A DNA stretch of 64,000 bases from Argopecten irradians. Its lineage: Eukaryota; Mollusca; Bivalvia; Pectinida; Pectinidae. Position numbers and translations under genes: made by a program. Below the pieces are notes generated by a model. It was not told where the DNA came from and did not search any database. It saw only the letters and a list, made by a program, of their open reading frames with translations. Positions 1-12,500 of the stretch are shown in pieces (within the stretch, counting starts at the first letter, position 1; every line of letters starts with the position of its first letter). The stretch lies in NCBI RefSeq assembly GCF_041381155.1, contig NC_091135.1:46675086-46739085 (forward strand), read 5' to 3'.

Positions 1-1591
1 TCAAAATTCTTCTATATCATCATAAAAATAAGACGGATATTGGGACTTTAAATCAAGACCACATTAGCAAAGACCGCCTTGATGGGATTCATCCTCTAAG
101 TTTCAAAACAGCACCTGCATGAAGTATTATGATTGGTTGTCCATGGCCATGGTTGATACTTTAAGACATAAAACGCCGATTTCCCTATCATGTGACCCAG
201 GGTATAAACAAAGCGTAGTAGAGTTGAGACACTGTGGTTTCCGATAGTAGTGTATTTGTGTGATTTCATAAAATGTGACAAATTCTCAAGCACTATTTTG
301 TGGAATCCTGCATTGTAACATTTTTTATCAGAAGATGACTTATTCACAAATTGCCTACCCTACACAAATGTGATGGTGAGAATGGATACTTGGCGAACAT
401 GGGACTAATTCATGTACCATGTGATACCCAATAATGTTTGTGCTGGACTAGCATCTCCCGGCGAGTCCAGTGACGCTGGAACGTCGTAACTCGGTGTAAA
501 ATATTCCCACTGAAATGACGTTTGCATGGGGATATCATCTTTTAACATCATTCCATCACCAATAGAAACAATTGTCCCACACAAATGTTATCAGGTATCA
601 CATAGTATGTGAATTAAACCCAATGGTCACCTGCCTGTGAGTTTATAAGCTGATCTTAAAAAAAAAAAACCATAGTAATTTAATTACACAAACATTGCAT
701 ATATATATATTATATATATATGAGAGTCAGTCATAAATAGATTTAAAAAATCCTATCATAACTTGTTTCGTAAGCTATTTAATCAGGATCAACAGCCCAA
801 CCACTCTCTCTCTCTCTTTTACATGTATGTTAACCTTCCAGAAAGATAATCAGAAAATCGCAGTCTGCAACACGCAACACCCCCCCCCCCCCCTCCTTCC
901 TTTTTGAAGCTTTTCTCTCCCAGTCTCCGATTCTCTCCCACTTATTGAAGCAAGGGTGTGGAGGTTAACGTTTATATGCTTACAGGCCTAATCCATATCC
1001 CATATATCGCTAGTCAGACATTTAGTCTAGACATCCCATTTTTGAGACACCTGTGTACATTTTTATGGTTGAATGAATCCAGGATCAAACGAACGTTGTG
1101 CAAGTGCTTGACAGCATGTTGCTCTTCTCCATTTACTTACTCGTTTCGCCAGAATCTTCATATCTATTGCAAATGATCCGTTTTATCCCTAGTCCCAGGT
1201 TACCAAGGTTTATGATGGCCACACCACTTCCTAACACCAATATTTTGTCCCGGTTCTCGTTCTCCTGTCAGTCATGTCAAGGTAAATACACCGGAACGCA
1301 TGCGCCACCGGAAACTAGAATTTATACATGAAGGCGCTCAGGTTTAGCGCATTATGGCGCCACAAAGTTTGAACTGGAACATTACAGATTGATCGTTACA
1401 ATAAAAAAGTTTCCCTTTCTTACTAGATCTATTAGCATCAGAAATGTCTTTAGAATCTACGTTACATGAAGTGCTGCGCTCAAGTATGTAACAAACAAAA
1501 CTATCTAAGTATGTGCCGTGCGTTCCTAAAAGTTGTCTGATTTCTTTTTTTTTTAGTATTTCTTTTTGTACCCAGTCTAAAACGTTATCAA
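1..1591. other. Gene-free left edge
   Basis: No exon with recognisable protein similarity was found on either strand. The stretch holds simple-sequence tracts: a (TA)n run near 700-722, a CT-rich tract near 804-820 and a C homopolymer at about 880-893. The short open frames here (60-100 codons) have no domain, no composition bias typical of coding sequence and no supported splice partners. Confidence 0.6.
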
Positions 1592-2163
1592 ACGTTAAAG
1601 GTCCACTACCTTTCCGGAGCAAAATATAATGGTTTCTTAACAACATAAGTAACATCAGAAAATATATACCGATGGCCTAAGATGTATGGCAAGCCGTTTG
1701 GGTTTTTACCTATTGAAATGAAGTAATTAAAGCAAGGATTTATAAGTGAGAAGGATTCGTAACTGTCTCTTTACATTACTTAACACCACGCGAGACGCCT
1801 ATGAACCGGGAATAAAAACCGTTTTTCTCAACAATTACTTGTCTTATCGAGTCAAACGAAACACCAACGTAAAGTTTATTAAATATCTCAACGTTTATAA
1901 CTTGATTTAGGACAGAAGATTTAGAGGATATGTCTTAAATTTTCGTTAAAAAAATACGACAGCTCATGAAATGACGGCCCGCTTCAGAAAGTAAGACGGT
2001 AACCCTCGCACCCGCAAGCTACATCAAAGGCTGCGCCGGCGGATATCAAAGGAAACTCAGCCGTCGACCAACGTCACGGTTAGTGCACAAACACAAAAGC
2101 TCCCGCCTTGTACTCCCACAAAACCCAGTGTGACTTATCCTTCTCATATACGTCCTTGAATTA

Positions 2164-3530
2164 AAGATATCTCTATTTAAAATGAAGATATCTCTATTTC
2201 ATTAAATATATCTGTAATTTAAATAAAGATATCTCTATTTAATTAAAGATATCTGTAATTCAAATTAAGATATCTATTTCAACTGAAATAGAGATATCTT
2301 CTTTTAAATTACAGATATTTCTATTTCAAATTCAGATATCTCTATTTGAATTACAGATATCTTTAATCTTAATTGAGATATCTTTATTTTAAATAGAGAT
2401 ATCTTTAATTATTGTCCAATTAAAGATATCTTTATTTAAAATAGAGATCTCTCTATTTGAATTAAAGATATCCCTATTTCAAATAAAGATATCTTTAGTT
2501 TTAAGCATTGAAGTCACTATTTTTTGAAAGAAATTTTGTTTGCAAACTGTGTGAATCCGCGTAGCAGATTCTCACAGAAGTTTGCAAACAAAATTTATTT
2601 CATACCCCAATGAAATTAAAAAATAGTGACTTCAATGCTTATAATTAATTTTCCAGGCTACTTTATAAAATGAAATACGTTTACCTGTGCGATTCCATTG
2701 TTTTTTTCCAAGGGATTATTTTTTCCAAATCAATACGCAACGTCAATGTTTCTATTGTTACGTCACGATAACGTCGAGTTGCCGCGCCACTCTCGGATAT
2801 TTTTTTCCATCGTGGAATGAAAAAAATGAATAGGCCAATCGGAAAGCCAGAAACAAAGAGAAAATTAATTATATGGATATGTCTTCATTTGAAATACAGA
2901 TATCTCTAATTCAAATACAGATATCTCTATTTCAAATACAGATATCTCTATTTAAAATAGAGATATCTTTAATTGAATTAGAGATATCTGCAATTACTTT
3001 GCAATACTGATATCTCTATTTAAAATAGAGATATCTCTATTTGAATTAAAGATATCTCTATTTCATGTCAAATAAAGATATCTTTAATTCAAATAGAGAT
3101 ATATGTATTTGAAATAAAGATATCTGTATTTCTACAACAATTAGAGATATCTGCATTTGAAATAGAGATATCTTTAATTGAATTAGAGATATCTGTATTT
3201 GAATTAGAGATATCTGTATTTGAATTAAAGATATCTTTATTTAAATGCAGATATCTTTATTTACAATGAAATGCAGATATCTCTAATTGAAATAAAGATA
3301 TCTTTAATTGAATTAGAGATATCTGTATTTGAATTAGAGATATCTCTATTTCGTGTTTAATTAGAGATATCTCTATTTCAAATAGATATCTATAATTCAA
3401 ATAGAGATATCTCTAATTCAATTAGAGATATCCCTAATTCAATTAAAGATATCTCTAATTCAAATACAGATATCTCTAATAGTTGTAGAAATACAGATAT
3501 CTTTATTTTGAATACAGATATCTTTATTTC
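2164..3530. repeat. AGATATCT palindrome arrays (about 20 bp period)
   Basis: AGATATCT recurs roughly every 19-21 bp, in about 17 copies on the left (2164-2500) and about 33 on the right (2878-3530). The spacers are A/T-only and often dyad-symmetric themselves (for example ctatttaaaatag, ttaattgaattag), so nearly every unit can pair with every other on the same strand. The arrays lie inside the 1685-3560 element. Confidence 0.85.
2502..2641. repeat. Central long palindrome of the 1.88 kb element
   Basis: Outer arms of 24 nt (2502-2525 and 2618-2641, starting taagcattgaagtcacta) are perfect complements. Inner arms of about 24 nt (2525-2548 and about 2579-2602, containing ttttgtttgcaaact) match with one mismatch, and the innermost gtgtgaatc/gattctcac pair surrounds a short cgcgtagca loop. 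It separates the two AGATATCT arrays and would fold into one long hairpin if single-stranded. Confidence 0.85.
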
Positions 3531-3737
3531 AATAGGTAAAAACCCAAACGGCTTGCCATAAAGATGAGGTTACAACACCAAACATATGCAAAATTTCCTC
3601 CGTAATATATGACAACAGTAGAATCATCTCGCTGTTTTGCCGTCTGGCGAAGTGCTTATCAACTACCACGCGGTATTTAGGATAAAAATTCAGCAAAAAT
3701 ACCAATGTGTAATTACCTCCCTTGAATATTCATCAAT

Positions 3738-4107
3738 TTAAGATGCTCCACCGCCGACAGAGCATAAATTATATTCATCATTTAAACAATAATTGGTGTT
3801 TAATCGTGTATATAATACATGTAGTATAATTAACACAGAAAATAATATAAAATAATTTATTTTGCCTTTGGTGCATGCGCATTCAGTAGTTCATTCCATA
3901 TAGGATATAGTGGTACAGAATTTTTTTCGGGATGCAATTAATTATTTTTCATATTTTTAACTTGAAGTAAAATTAGATGCTCAAACTTTTCAATGGTGGT
4001 AATGGTGTAAAGTAAGTAACTTTTGTAACTGAAGAAAAATACTAAATCGTCTGCTCCTGTTTTTAATAGTGAAAAAATACCATTTGTCAGCGGTGGAGCA
4101 TCTTTAA
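3738..4107. mobile_element. TTAA-type MITE, TIR AGATGCTCCACC (copy 1)
   Basis: About 370 bp bounded by inverted ends agatgctccaccgccgaca (left) and tgtcagcggtggagcatct (right), next to TTTA on the left and TTAA on the right. Its interior matches, in reverse, the copies at 6587-8802 and 60314-61037, sharing cttcagttacaaa and ccattgaaaagcttgag motifs. No coding capacity. TTAA targeting is known for piggyBac and Kolobok families; which applies here is not determined. Confidence 0.7.
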
Positions 4108-4289
4108 TAGTATCTCCATTAAATGTTATAGCTGATCAAATCATTATTTTCAACATGGAGAGAAGTGAAGTCAAAAATATAATTAGAGTAGGTAAAACAA
4201 TCCAGTAATACTGGGTGCCATCAGTGGTACAACAAAGCCACAGCTCTACAATCAAAAAGTCACCAATTACCTGTGTATCTTGTTATTGT

Positions 4290-5520
4290 GATATCATGTC
4301 TTGTTCTTAGAATTTCCTCATCTTCTTTCTGTAATGATTTACAATGGTTTTCTCAGTTTGAAGTTGCTGAACAAGGAATGTACTGAATTCTTACCTCATG
4401 TGATGTTACATTACATAGAATATTCCCTCATCTTGCATGTAACTGAAATGTTTTATCATTTTTATTTTATTCATAAACAATTCTTGTTGTCATTATTTCT
4501 CAGAATGTATTGGAGGGATCTTTATCTAATCTAACTTGAAAGGTTCCCCAACTACCTAGTTATGCATATTGAAAGACTGGGCCTGATCTGAAAACAAGAA
4601 GGCAGACAGGCAGCCATCTTGGATTTTGACAATTGAAATTTGTTATCACTCTTTCTTTCTTTTTCAATTTTTGGTTCCCCAAAGTGTCTTCATTATGCAT
4701 ATTGCATTTTCATGGTTCATACAGAGATAATAAAAAATCAAGGACTTTTTAAGGACTTTTCAAGGCCTTTTTTTTGTCATTTTCAAGACCCCATTGAAAT
4801 CAAATTTAGATTCAATCAATACAAAAATCAAATGTTCTGTCAAATTCTGGAACAATTGCTGAATTGATCCTCTACTATCACTGATGATTGTAAATGAAGA
4901 AATAGTTAATTAAATTGAGTTCTGGAATGTGTCAAAATCAGAACGCAAAAATCACATATGGATCACAAAATGCAAGGCCTGTACCAACCATGATTTTTAG
5001 ACCGATCTGACAGGCAGACATCTTGGTTTTTCCCAACTATAGTATGTTATCACTGTTTCTCTGAAAGTGCTGAAATCTTTCTAAAATTTTCTTTGTAGGT
5101 TCCTCTTTATGTCAAGTTCAAATACACGTATACATAATGCATTTTAAGACTGATCGCAAAACAAGAAGGCTGATGGCAGTCATCTTGGATTTTGACAATT
5201 GAAGTTTTTTATGGCTATTCCACATAAGTACTGAAGGGATTTTTTCAATCTCCATGTTATTATTTCCTAAGATATACTGGAGGTTCTTTCTTCAAATTAA
5301 TTTCAGATGTAGGTTGGCCTATTAAAATCTGGGACTGATGAGAAAACAACATGATCATCATTTGATCATTTTGACTTTGAAAGAAAAGTTTTTGGTGCTG
5401 TATTCACTTTGTATCAAATGCTTCAAAGGAAGAGGGAAAAGCAGAGAATAGATCCCTCTTCCCTTTGGACAGCATAGATCATTCAGTGGTGGGTGTAAAT
5501 ATCCCTCTGGGATCTCGTGT
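4290..5520 (-). mobile_element. Decayed hairpin-ended element (family 1), minus orientation
   Basis: The right end reads, in reverse complement, acacgagatcccagaggga..., a decayed form of the family start ACAAGAGATCCCAGAGGGATC seen at 42986 and 6735, followed by cacccacc. The interior carries degenerate versions of the family tandem unit in reverse (catcttggattttgacaatt, near 4618, 5025 and 5183). The left end could not be located. No genes are visible here. Confidence 0.55.
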
Positions 5521-6320
5521 TGGAATTCAGCCATATTTTATTACTGTGATGTTATATAAAGATCTTGACTAGTCATTTTCATACCATCAAGGGAAGTCCC
5601 TTGTCATATGTGATTGAATTTCCTTGACCAGATCTAGAGAATTCCCTTTTCTTGTTACTTTATTACAATAATTTTTACTGTGGAAAACCCTTATCATCTT
5701 GTGGTGTTGACAGAATATTTGTAACAAAGACAGTGGCAAAATTTGGTGACTAATGATTTTATTTATACAATTTATATCTGTTCCTTATTTGATCTAATTT
5801 AAAATGAGTACTGTCACAAACTTAAGAATTGAAATTATTCTAATGATTTTAAAATCCTTGTTTGGCCCAAACACATATTTCTAATAAAATGAAGTTTTTT
5901 TTTACATACCTATAAATTACAAAACAACATAAAAGTACAAACAATATCACAGATTGCTGATAAAAACTAAAAATGATCATCAAATTAAAATCCTTAAGTT
6001 GTGATAAAATAATGAGGAAAACTATCATATTTTTGGTCTGTACCATTATATTCATCTTACCTACCATGATATTCATCTTAACTACCATGATATTCATCTT
6101 GACGTTTTCTATAACACATAATACACCTATATATTATACTGTGTTAGTGTATAGAATACTTGGACAAATGTAAGTTTAGGATCTAATCATCTGTTGTAAG
6201 ATAACCTGGCACAGACCGTCATACACAGTCTGTTCTAAACACATTGAAACAGATTCAATCCTGGTCGTCCAGAAATTAAAATGAGGCAAAAAACATCCTA
6301 TCCACGAAAACAAGTTCTGT
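5521..6320. other. Gene-free flank 3' of CENPN
   Basis: AT-rich sequence with a short threefold repeat of accatgatattcatcttaa-like words near 6040-6100. No exon or RNA gene recognised. It may contain the 3' UTR of the minus-strand CENPN gene; no single polyadenylation signal is clearly favoured. Confidence 0.4.
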
Positions 6321-6557
6321 TCATTTCTTGCGTTTCCTTGGCGATGTCTCCTGGTCCTGTATGACAAAATGGTTTTTGGCGAGAGTATGGACACTGCCAA
6401 GATGTCCCGGGAGAGGGACACGGGCTAGCCCTGTAGCCCCCAAGTTCCTGATCCCCTCTAATACACTGGGACCTTCAAACTTTACTGTAAACTTAAAGAA
6501 ATCATGTCTGTTTGCCATGCTAGGCACATACTCTGTGCCACGAAATTTTGCCTTCAC
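6321..6557 (-). CDS. CENPN: CENPN last exon with stop
   Basis: 78 codons and TGA (6321-6323). VKAKFRGTEYVPSMANRHDF...FKFTVKFEGPSVLEGIRNL...ATGLARVPLPGHLG matches the C-terminal CENP-N domain that, in vertebrates, heterodimerises with CENP-L. It ends in the basic SPRKRKK. An antisense 77-codon frame over the same bases is a shadow. Confidence 0.9.
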   Translation of the reverse strand: MKAKFRGTEYVPSMANRHDFFKFTVKFEGPSVLEGIRNLGATGLARVPLPGHLGSVHTLAKNHFVIQDQETSPRKRKK

Positions 6558-9500
6558 CTGAAATAAGAAAATAATTGATTAATTAAAGATGCTACACTGC
6601 TGTCGAATGATATTTTTTCTCTATCAAAAACAGGAGTAGATGAATCAGCACTTTTCTTCAGTTACAAATGCTTTATACTATTTACCATTGAAAAGGTTGA
6701 GCTTCTCATTTTACGGCAAGATAAAAAAATATCAACAAGAGATCCCAGTGGGATCCTAGTGCCCACCAAAGAATAATCTACATCTGACAATGGAAAAAGG
6801 GATCTTTTCTCTGCTTTTCAAATTTTGACTAACACACTACATATGAAATTTGAGAAAGATCCCTCCAGTACTCTCTGAGATATATAGCAGTAACAAACTT
6901 CAATTATCAAAATCCAAGATGGTGACCTGTCGACCATCTATTTGATCAATCAGTCTCAAAATGCAGTTTGCACAACAAGAGCCCTAGGGGAACCTACAAA
7001 TAAAATTTGAAACAGATCCCGTCCGTACTTTCTGAGAAATAGCGTTAACAAACTTAAACAAGAGGCCCAAGGGCCTTAACGGTCATCTGACTACCTTGGC
7101 AATAATCATATAGGAAATTAATTAGATATAGTGTCATGGTAAAACGTAACAATCTTCGATTTGGGATCAAACAAAGATGTAACAACACTTTGTTGGGACC
7201 ATGTCGGGATCATTTCATGCAAATTTCAGCCAAATTGCACCAGTAGAACTTGAGAAGAAGTTTAAAATGTATTATCAAGATCGTGGCTGTGGCAGCCATC
7301 TTGGATTTCAGATCAACCCGAAAAATAACAACACTTTGTCGGGACCATGTAAGGATCATTTCATGCAAGTTTCAGCCAAATCGCACTGGTAGAACTTGAG
7401 AAGAAGTTCAAAATGTGTTTTCAAGATGGCGGCTGTGGCGGCCATCTTGGATTTCGGATTGACCTAAAAAATAGCAACACTTTGTCGGGACCATGTCAGG
7501 ATCATTTCATGCAAGTTTCAGCCAAATTGCACCGGTAGAACGTAAGAAGAAGTTCAAAATGTGTTTTCAAGTTGCAGCTGTGGCGACCATCTTGGATTTC
7601 GGATCATCCCGAAAAATAACAACACTTTGTCAGGACCATGTCAGGATCATATCATGCAAGTTTCAGCTAAATCGCACTGGTAGAACCTGAGAAGAAGTTC
7701 AAAATGTGTTTTCAAGATGGCGACTGTGGCAGCCATCTTGGATTTCGGATTGACCCGAAAAATAACAACACTTTGTCGGGACGATGTCAAGATCATTTCA
7801 TGCAAGTTTCAGCCAAATCGCACTGGTAGAACTTGAGAAGAAGTTCAAAATGTGTTTTCAAGTTAGCGGCTGTGGCGGCCATCTTGGATTTCAGATTGAC
7901 CCGAAAAATAACAACACTTTGTCGGGACCATGTCAGGATCATATCATGCAAGTTTCAGCCAAATCGCACCAGTAGAACTTGAGAAGAAGTTCAAAATGTG
8001 TTTTCAAGATGGCGGCTGTGTCGGCCATCTTGGATTTCGGATCGACCCGAAAAATAACAACACTTTGTCGGGACCATGTCAGGATCATTTCATGCAAGTT
8101 TGAGCCAAATCGCACCGGTAGAACTTGAGAAGTTCAAAATGTGAAAAGTTAAGGCATTGGTGGACGGTGCACGACGGACGACGACGGACAAAACATGATG
8201 ACTATAGGTCATCCTGACCCTTCGGGTCAGATGACCTAAAAATTATCAAAATCCAAGATGGCAGCCTGTCGGCCAACTTGTTCACCGATCAGTTCCAAAA
8301 TGCAATATGGACAACTAGGGCCCTAGAGTAACCTGCATGTGAAATTTGAGACAGATCCCTTCGGTGCTTTCTGAAAAATAGTGGTAACAAACTTCAATTA
8401 TCAAAATCCAAGATGGCTGCCTGTTGGCCATCTTGTCCATGGATCGGTCCTCAAATGCAATATGCACAACAAGAGCCCTAGGGGAACCTGCACATGAAAT
8501 TTGAGACAGATTGCTTCAGTACTTTTGAGAAATAGTGGTAACAAACTTCAATTATAGCGGTAACAAGAATTGTTAATGGACATAAATATGGATGGATGGA
8601 CCAAGAACCGTGGACGAAAGGCGATTTGAACAACTCTGATGATGGTGGGCTAAAAATAATTGATTGGGCATCTATCAGAAGCAAAACAAGATATTTTATA
8701 TTATTTTTCGTGTTAGGTAAGTAGACTACATTTACATGAGTAAACACCAATTATTGTTCAATTGATGAGTATCGTTTATGGCCTGTCGATGATGGAGCAT
8801 CTTTAATGAAGACGCATGTGATTTAAAACATAGATCAAACAGGTACCGGTATACAGAATTGGCCTCCTACCAATAAGTCTGTTCATATACATGTATATAG
8901 CTGTTCAACAGTATACTGTAATGTGAAAAAAAAATCTTTGACTTTTGTGGTTTTCATCACAGGTAAGACTAAAATGTATTTGTTCATTTTTCATGAGAAA
9001 CTCAGACTTTTGTCATCCACTAAATGTAACCTAGAATATACTTCATTTAAGTGATCAATGAACAGTGAATAGAATACATGTGTTTGTATCTTACAATACA
9101 ATATTTAATCTGGTGGGAGACTTAGGAAAGATGATATGACTTTTCCATGTCTTGCATAACATTCCCTACCCTGTATTCCACTTTCTCCAAGCAGGGTTGT
9201 TCCTCAACTCCAAAGCTCTTCTCCAGAATCTTAGCCCTCTTTTTCATTTTTTCTTCATCCTCATGGAAAATCTTGTCATCTTTCTCAATCTCAATGGCTG
9301 AACAAAGAAATATGAAACAGCAATCAACAACATATGTAAAGCCATTTAAAAATTAAACCATGGTACAATATATATCAGCAATGTGAGCCATTTAAAATGT
9401 TAACTATGGTACAATATTTATAATGCAAGGTGAATGTTCTGTTGTTAAGACATGTATGCAGAGACAGTATATCATAAATTAATTAGTTATGAAAACTAAG

Positions 9501-12500
9501 TTTTAATCATTTTTTCATCATTTGAGTATTAATATAATATATGTACATGTAATTCCCTATTTGCATATTACAGAGTTATCTGCCCTTGTGAGTAGATATT
9601 GATTGTGACGTCATGTGTTTCAGAGGGTAATGTCATACTTTTAATAAAGAGAAAACGACATGATCGAGTTGTGGTTAACAACTCGAGTTGTGGTTACAAA
9701 ATACTGACATCACAATGGATACCTACCAAAAAGGGAGGCAACTCTGTAATATGGAAAGACAGAATACAATAACAGTAAAAAGACCCACAGACTAGCTCAG
9801 ATACAGTCTTGTGACATCACTGCGTCAACAAAATTACGGTTTTCTCTGTAAACTTTTAACTTTCCAAAACTAGACTGGTTTTACTTTAAATGTTACAAAC
9901 AAAGGGATTTGCATTAAAATACAAAATTGTATTGCACAATTCTCATGAGAATTGATTTTCAGGCACAGTTTTCTTCAATCTTATTTCAAAATGGTGGGAT
10001 ATCATAGTTGTAAAATTGCAATAAAACATTGAGGTACGAGAGAAAAAAACTCTTTCATATGTGCATGGATATAAAAGATTAATAGAATCTTACATGGGTC
10101 TGTCAAGCAAACAAGGATATCTCAACCCTCACGAAAGATTTTGGCTGGTCAAAATCTTCCACGAGGGTTGATATTTCCCTGTCCACCTGACAGACCCATG
10201 TATGATTTTATTAATCTTTTATATCCATGCACATATGAAAGAGTTTTTTAATGAAACATTATGAAAATGCAGTCATATAGAAACATTTCAAAAGTGCCGC
10301 CATTATATATGAACATCGCAATTTGTCAAAATTAATGACATCGCCGACAATAGTCTCCACATGTAATAATGACGTCACATCATTGTCTAGCGCATGTGAG
10401 GTATGTTTTCCCTTCCCCGATAAAAGACAGATTTATCTTTCCCGAGCAACCACCGGATTAATAGAATCTTACATGGGCCTGTCAGGTGGACAGGGATATC
10501 TCAACCCGAGTGAAAGATTTTGGCTGGTCAATCGAGGCTTGCGGAGGGTTGATGGTCAAAATCTTTGGTGAAGGTTGAGATATACCTGTCCACCTAAGAT
10601 TCTATTAATCCGGCGGTTGCTAGGGAAAAGATAACTCTGTCTTATATCAGAGTGAAGAACGTCGCTGTGCATAACAATGGTTGCCACATGTATTGATGAC
10701 ATCACTGTCTAGCGTGTGTGAGCTGTCTGTTCCCTACCCCTGTAACAGACAGAGTTATCTTTTTCATAGCAACAGCTGGATAACCCTGTCAAGTATGAAA
10801 GAAATGGATATTCTACTCTTGGGATCACAAAATGCTGGAAAACCCCTCTGCATGCCTCGGCTATTAAAACATTTTGTGACCCTCAGGTAGAATATCCCTA
10901 TCCTTCATATCCACATATGAAAGAGTCTTATGACTACACTTACCATCTCTACTACAGTGTATAACTTATACTAAATACATACATGTTGTTAGGCCATCAC
11001 CCACCCCAAACACACTTATTGTTTTCATGCTTGATGTGGTTATTATGAACTAGGTATGAATCTGTTAAATATACAGATGAAGAAGGACACCAGTAGCTGG
11101 ACACTCATCATCGACACGCAGTGACTGATTATCACTGTGGATCCCCCATCCTGAAACTGTACTGAGTAACACACAATGAGGGATGGCCTCGATCGAGGAC
11201 GTCAGCGGTGATGCAGCATACCACCAATCGACAGCTGATATACATAGGTAATATCTTTTGGTAATCAGAATCACAAACTTAACATAACATGAAATTATTC
11301 ATGTACAAAGAAAACTTTCAATAGGATTCATTTGTTTACTTGGGTACATATGTACTTTCAATAATATATTAAACTAGACAATAGTTTTACACTAAACAAA
11401 CGACATATGTACCATACATGTATTACCTTTTCTTTTCTTGGGTTGAAATCCAGCCAACGGTTGTTGCTGTCCTTGTTTAGAATTAAACTTGCTAAATGAT
11501 CCCTGAAATTCATAATTGAATGCAGCATGGAAATCAAGACTAAAAACAGTCCTCTTACAAAGAATTGAAGTCACAGTTATAACCATGAAATTCAGAATTT
11601 GTTGTAAGCATGTAAGTTATGTTTAACTGTACATGTAGTTTAGTACTTATCTGGAATCATACAAGAAATTTTCACTCAGTTCTAAATTTTCTATGTGGAT
11701 ATTCAGTGTCGAAATTCAACACTGCAGAACAGTATTTCAAATCAAGGTTGTGCAAAATCTTTCATGTACTAAAAGAGTAATAAATATTTACATCATTTAA
11801 ATTTATTACTAGATTCTATTATAAATTTTATGATGAGGTATCAAGCTTGATATTATTGGATACGGAAAGTAATACAATTGACTGAATTAGTTCATTTAAA
11901 TTATTTCAGATACCAATAATATGAAAACATCTTAATCAATCCCTGCATAGAAATTATCACCTGACTTTTCTTGTTCATGGCCAGGTGTATTAATGAGTAA
12001 AGGTCATGGCCACACAGCTGCATGTTCTTCATTTCATTTGCCCCTAGGGTTGTCAAAATGGTCTGAAAAGGAACAGCTTTTCTATAGTATCATGGTTAAT
12101 TTGGTGATATGTGTATTTTTCCTTTATGTTCTATGGTGGACAAATCTCCAGACTGAAAAAATAGAAAGAACGTCCTGCTATAGTTCATATGTATGCAGTG
12201 GTTCATCTTCTAAGTCTACAATAATGTCATCTACATCAAGTCTGTGGTTTATAACCTGTCAATAAATAAATAAACCACAAAGGTTTTGTTGTTTTCTGGG
12301 ACTTTTACCTTGGTACTCCATTTTCCTTCTGCATGAGAGCTTGTTTACCTTTTGACTAATTGAGTATTAGTGATATATATACCGGTACACATATGTATGT
12401 AAGCTGACATAGCTTTGTAGTAAAATTACACAATTATTGTTCTAGTTCTCAACAATAAATGCAGTTTAAAATCAAATTGACAGGTAAACATGAACCCCAA

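Larger units (their letters stand above)
1685..3560. mobile_element. Non-autonomous inverted-repeat DNA element, 1876 bp
   Basis: The ends are perfect 35 bp inverted repeats (1685-1719 and 3526-3560) beginning TATGGCAAGCCGTTTGGG. They are flanked by an identical 6 bp direct repeat AAGATG (1679-1684 and 3561-3566), read as a target-site duplication. Removing the element and one AAGATG restores the uninterrupted repeat seen at 40 kb. The interior has no transposase; it holds two arrays of the palindrome AGATATCT (about 2164-2500 and 2878-3530) around a central long palindrome (2502-2641). A 6 bp duplication does not by itself assign a superfamily. Confidence 0.85.
1592..3700. repeat. Older interspersed repeat split by a 1.88 kb insertion
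   Basis: The left part (about 1600-1684, starting aaaggtccactaccttt) and the right part (3561-3690, with tgttttgccgtctgg) together match one continuous repeat at 39972-40170, which starts aaaggcccactacctttc and runs through atggcctaatatgaggtaac to tgttttgccgtctgg. In the 40 kb copy the two halves are contiguous, so the 1685-3560 segment is a later insertion. The family is unclassified; no coding capacity is visible. Confidence 0.75.
6587..8802. mobile_element. TTAA-type MITE (copy 2) carrying two nested insertions
   Basis: Left end agatgctacactgctgtcga at 6587 and right end tcgatgatggagcatct at 8786-8802, each flanked by TTAA (6583-6586 and 8803-8806). The element body (6587-6734 and 8654-8802) matches the uninterrupted copy at 60314-61037, including aaacaccaattattgttcaa near the right end. 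It sits in the last CENPN intron and is interrupted by the 6735-8653 element. Confidence 0.75.

Noticed and set aside
6328..6561. Plus-strand 77-codon frame
   Set aside because: Antisense shadow of the last CENPN exon, whose protein is clearly conserved.
7201..7975. Several 63-65 codon frames starting MSGSFHA
   Set aside because: They repeat every 146 bp because they lie in the family 2 tandem units; no independent coding evidence.
11065..11274. 69-codon minus-strand frame between CENPN exons
   Set aside because: It does not align with the missing CENP-N segment, and its flanking splice sites do not fit the phases.
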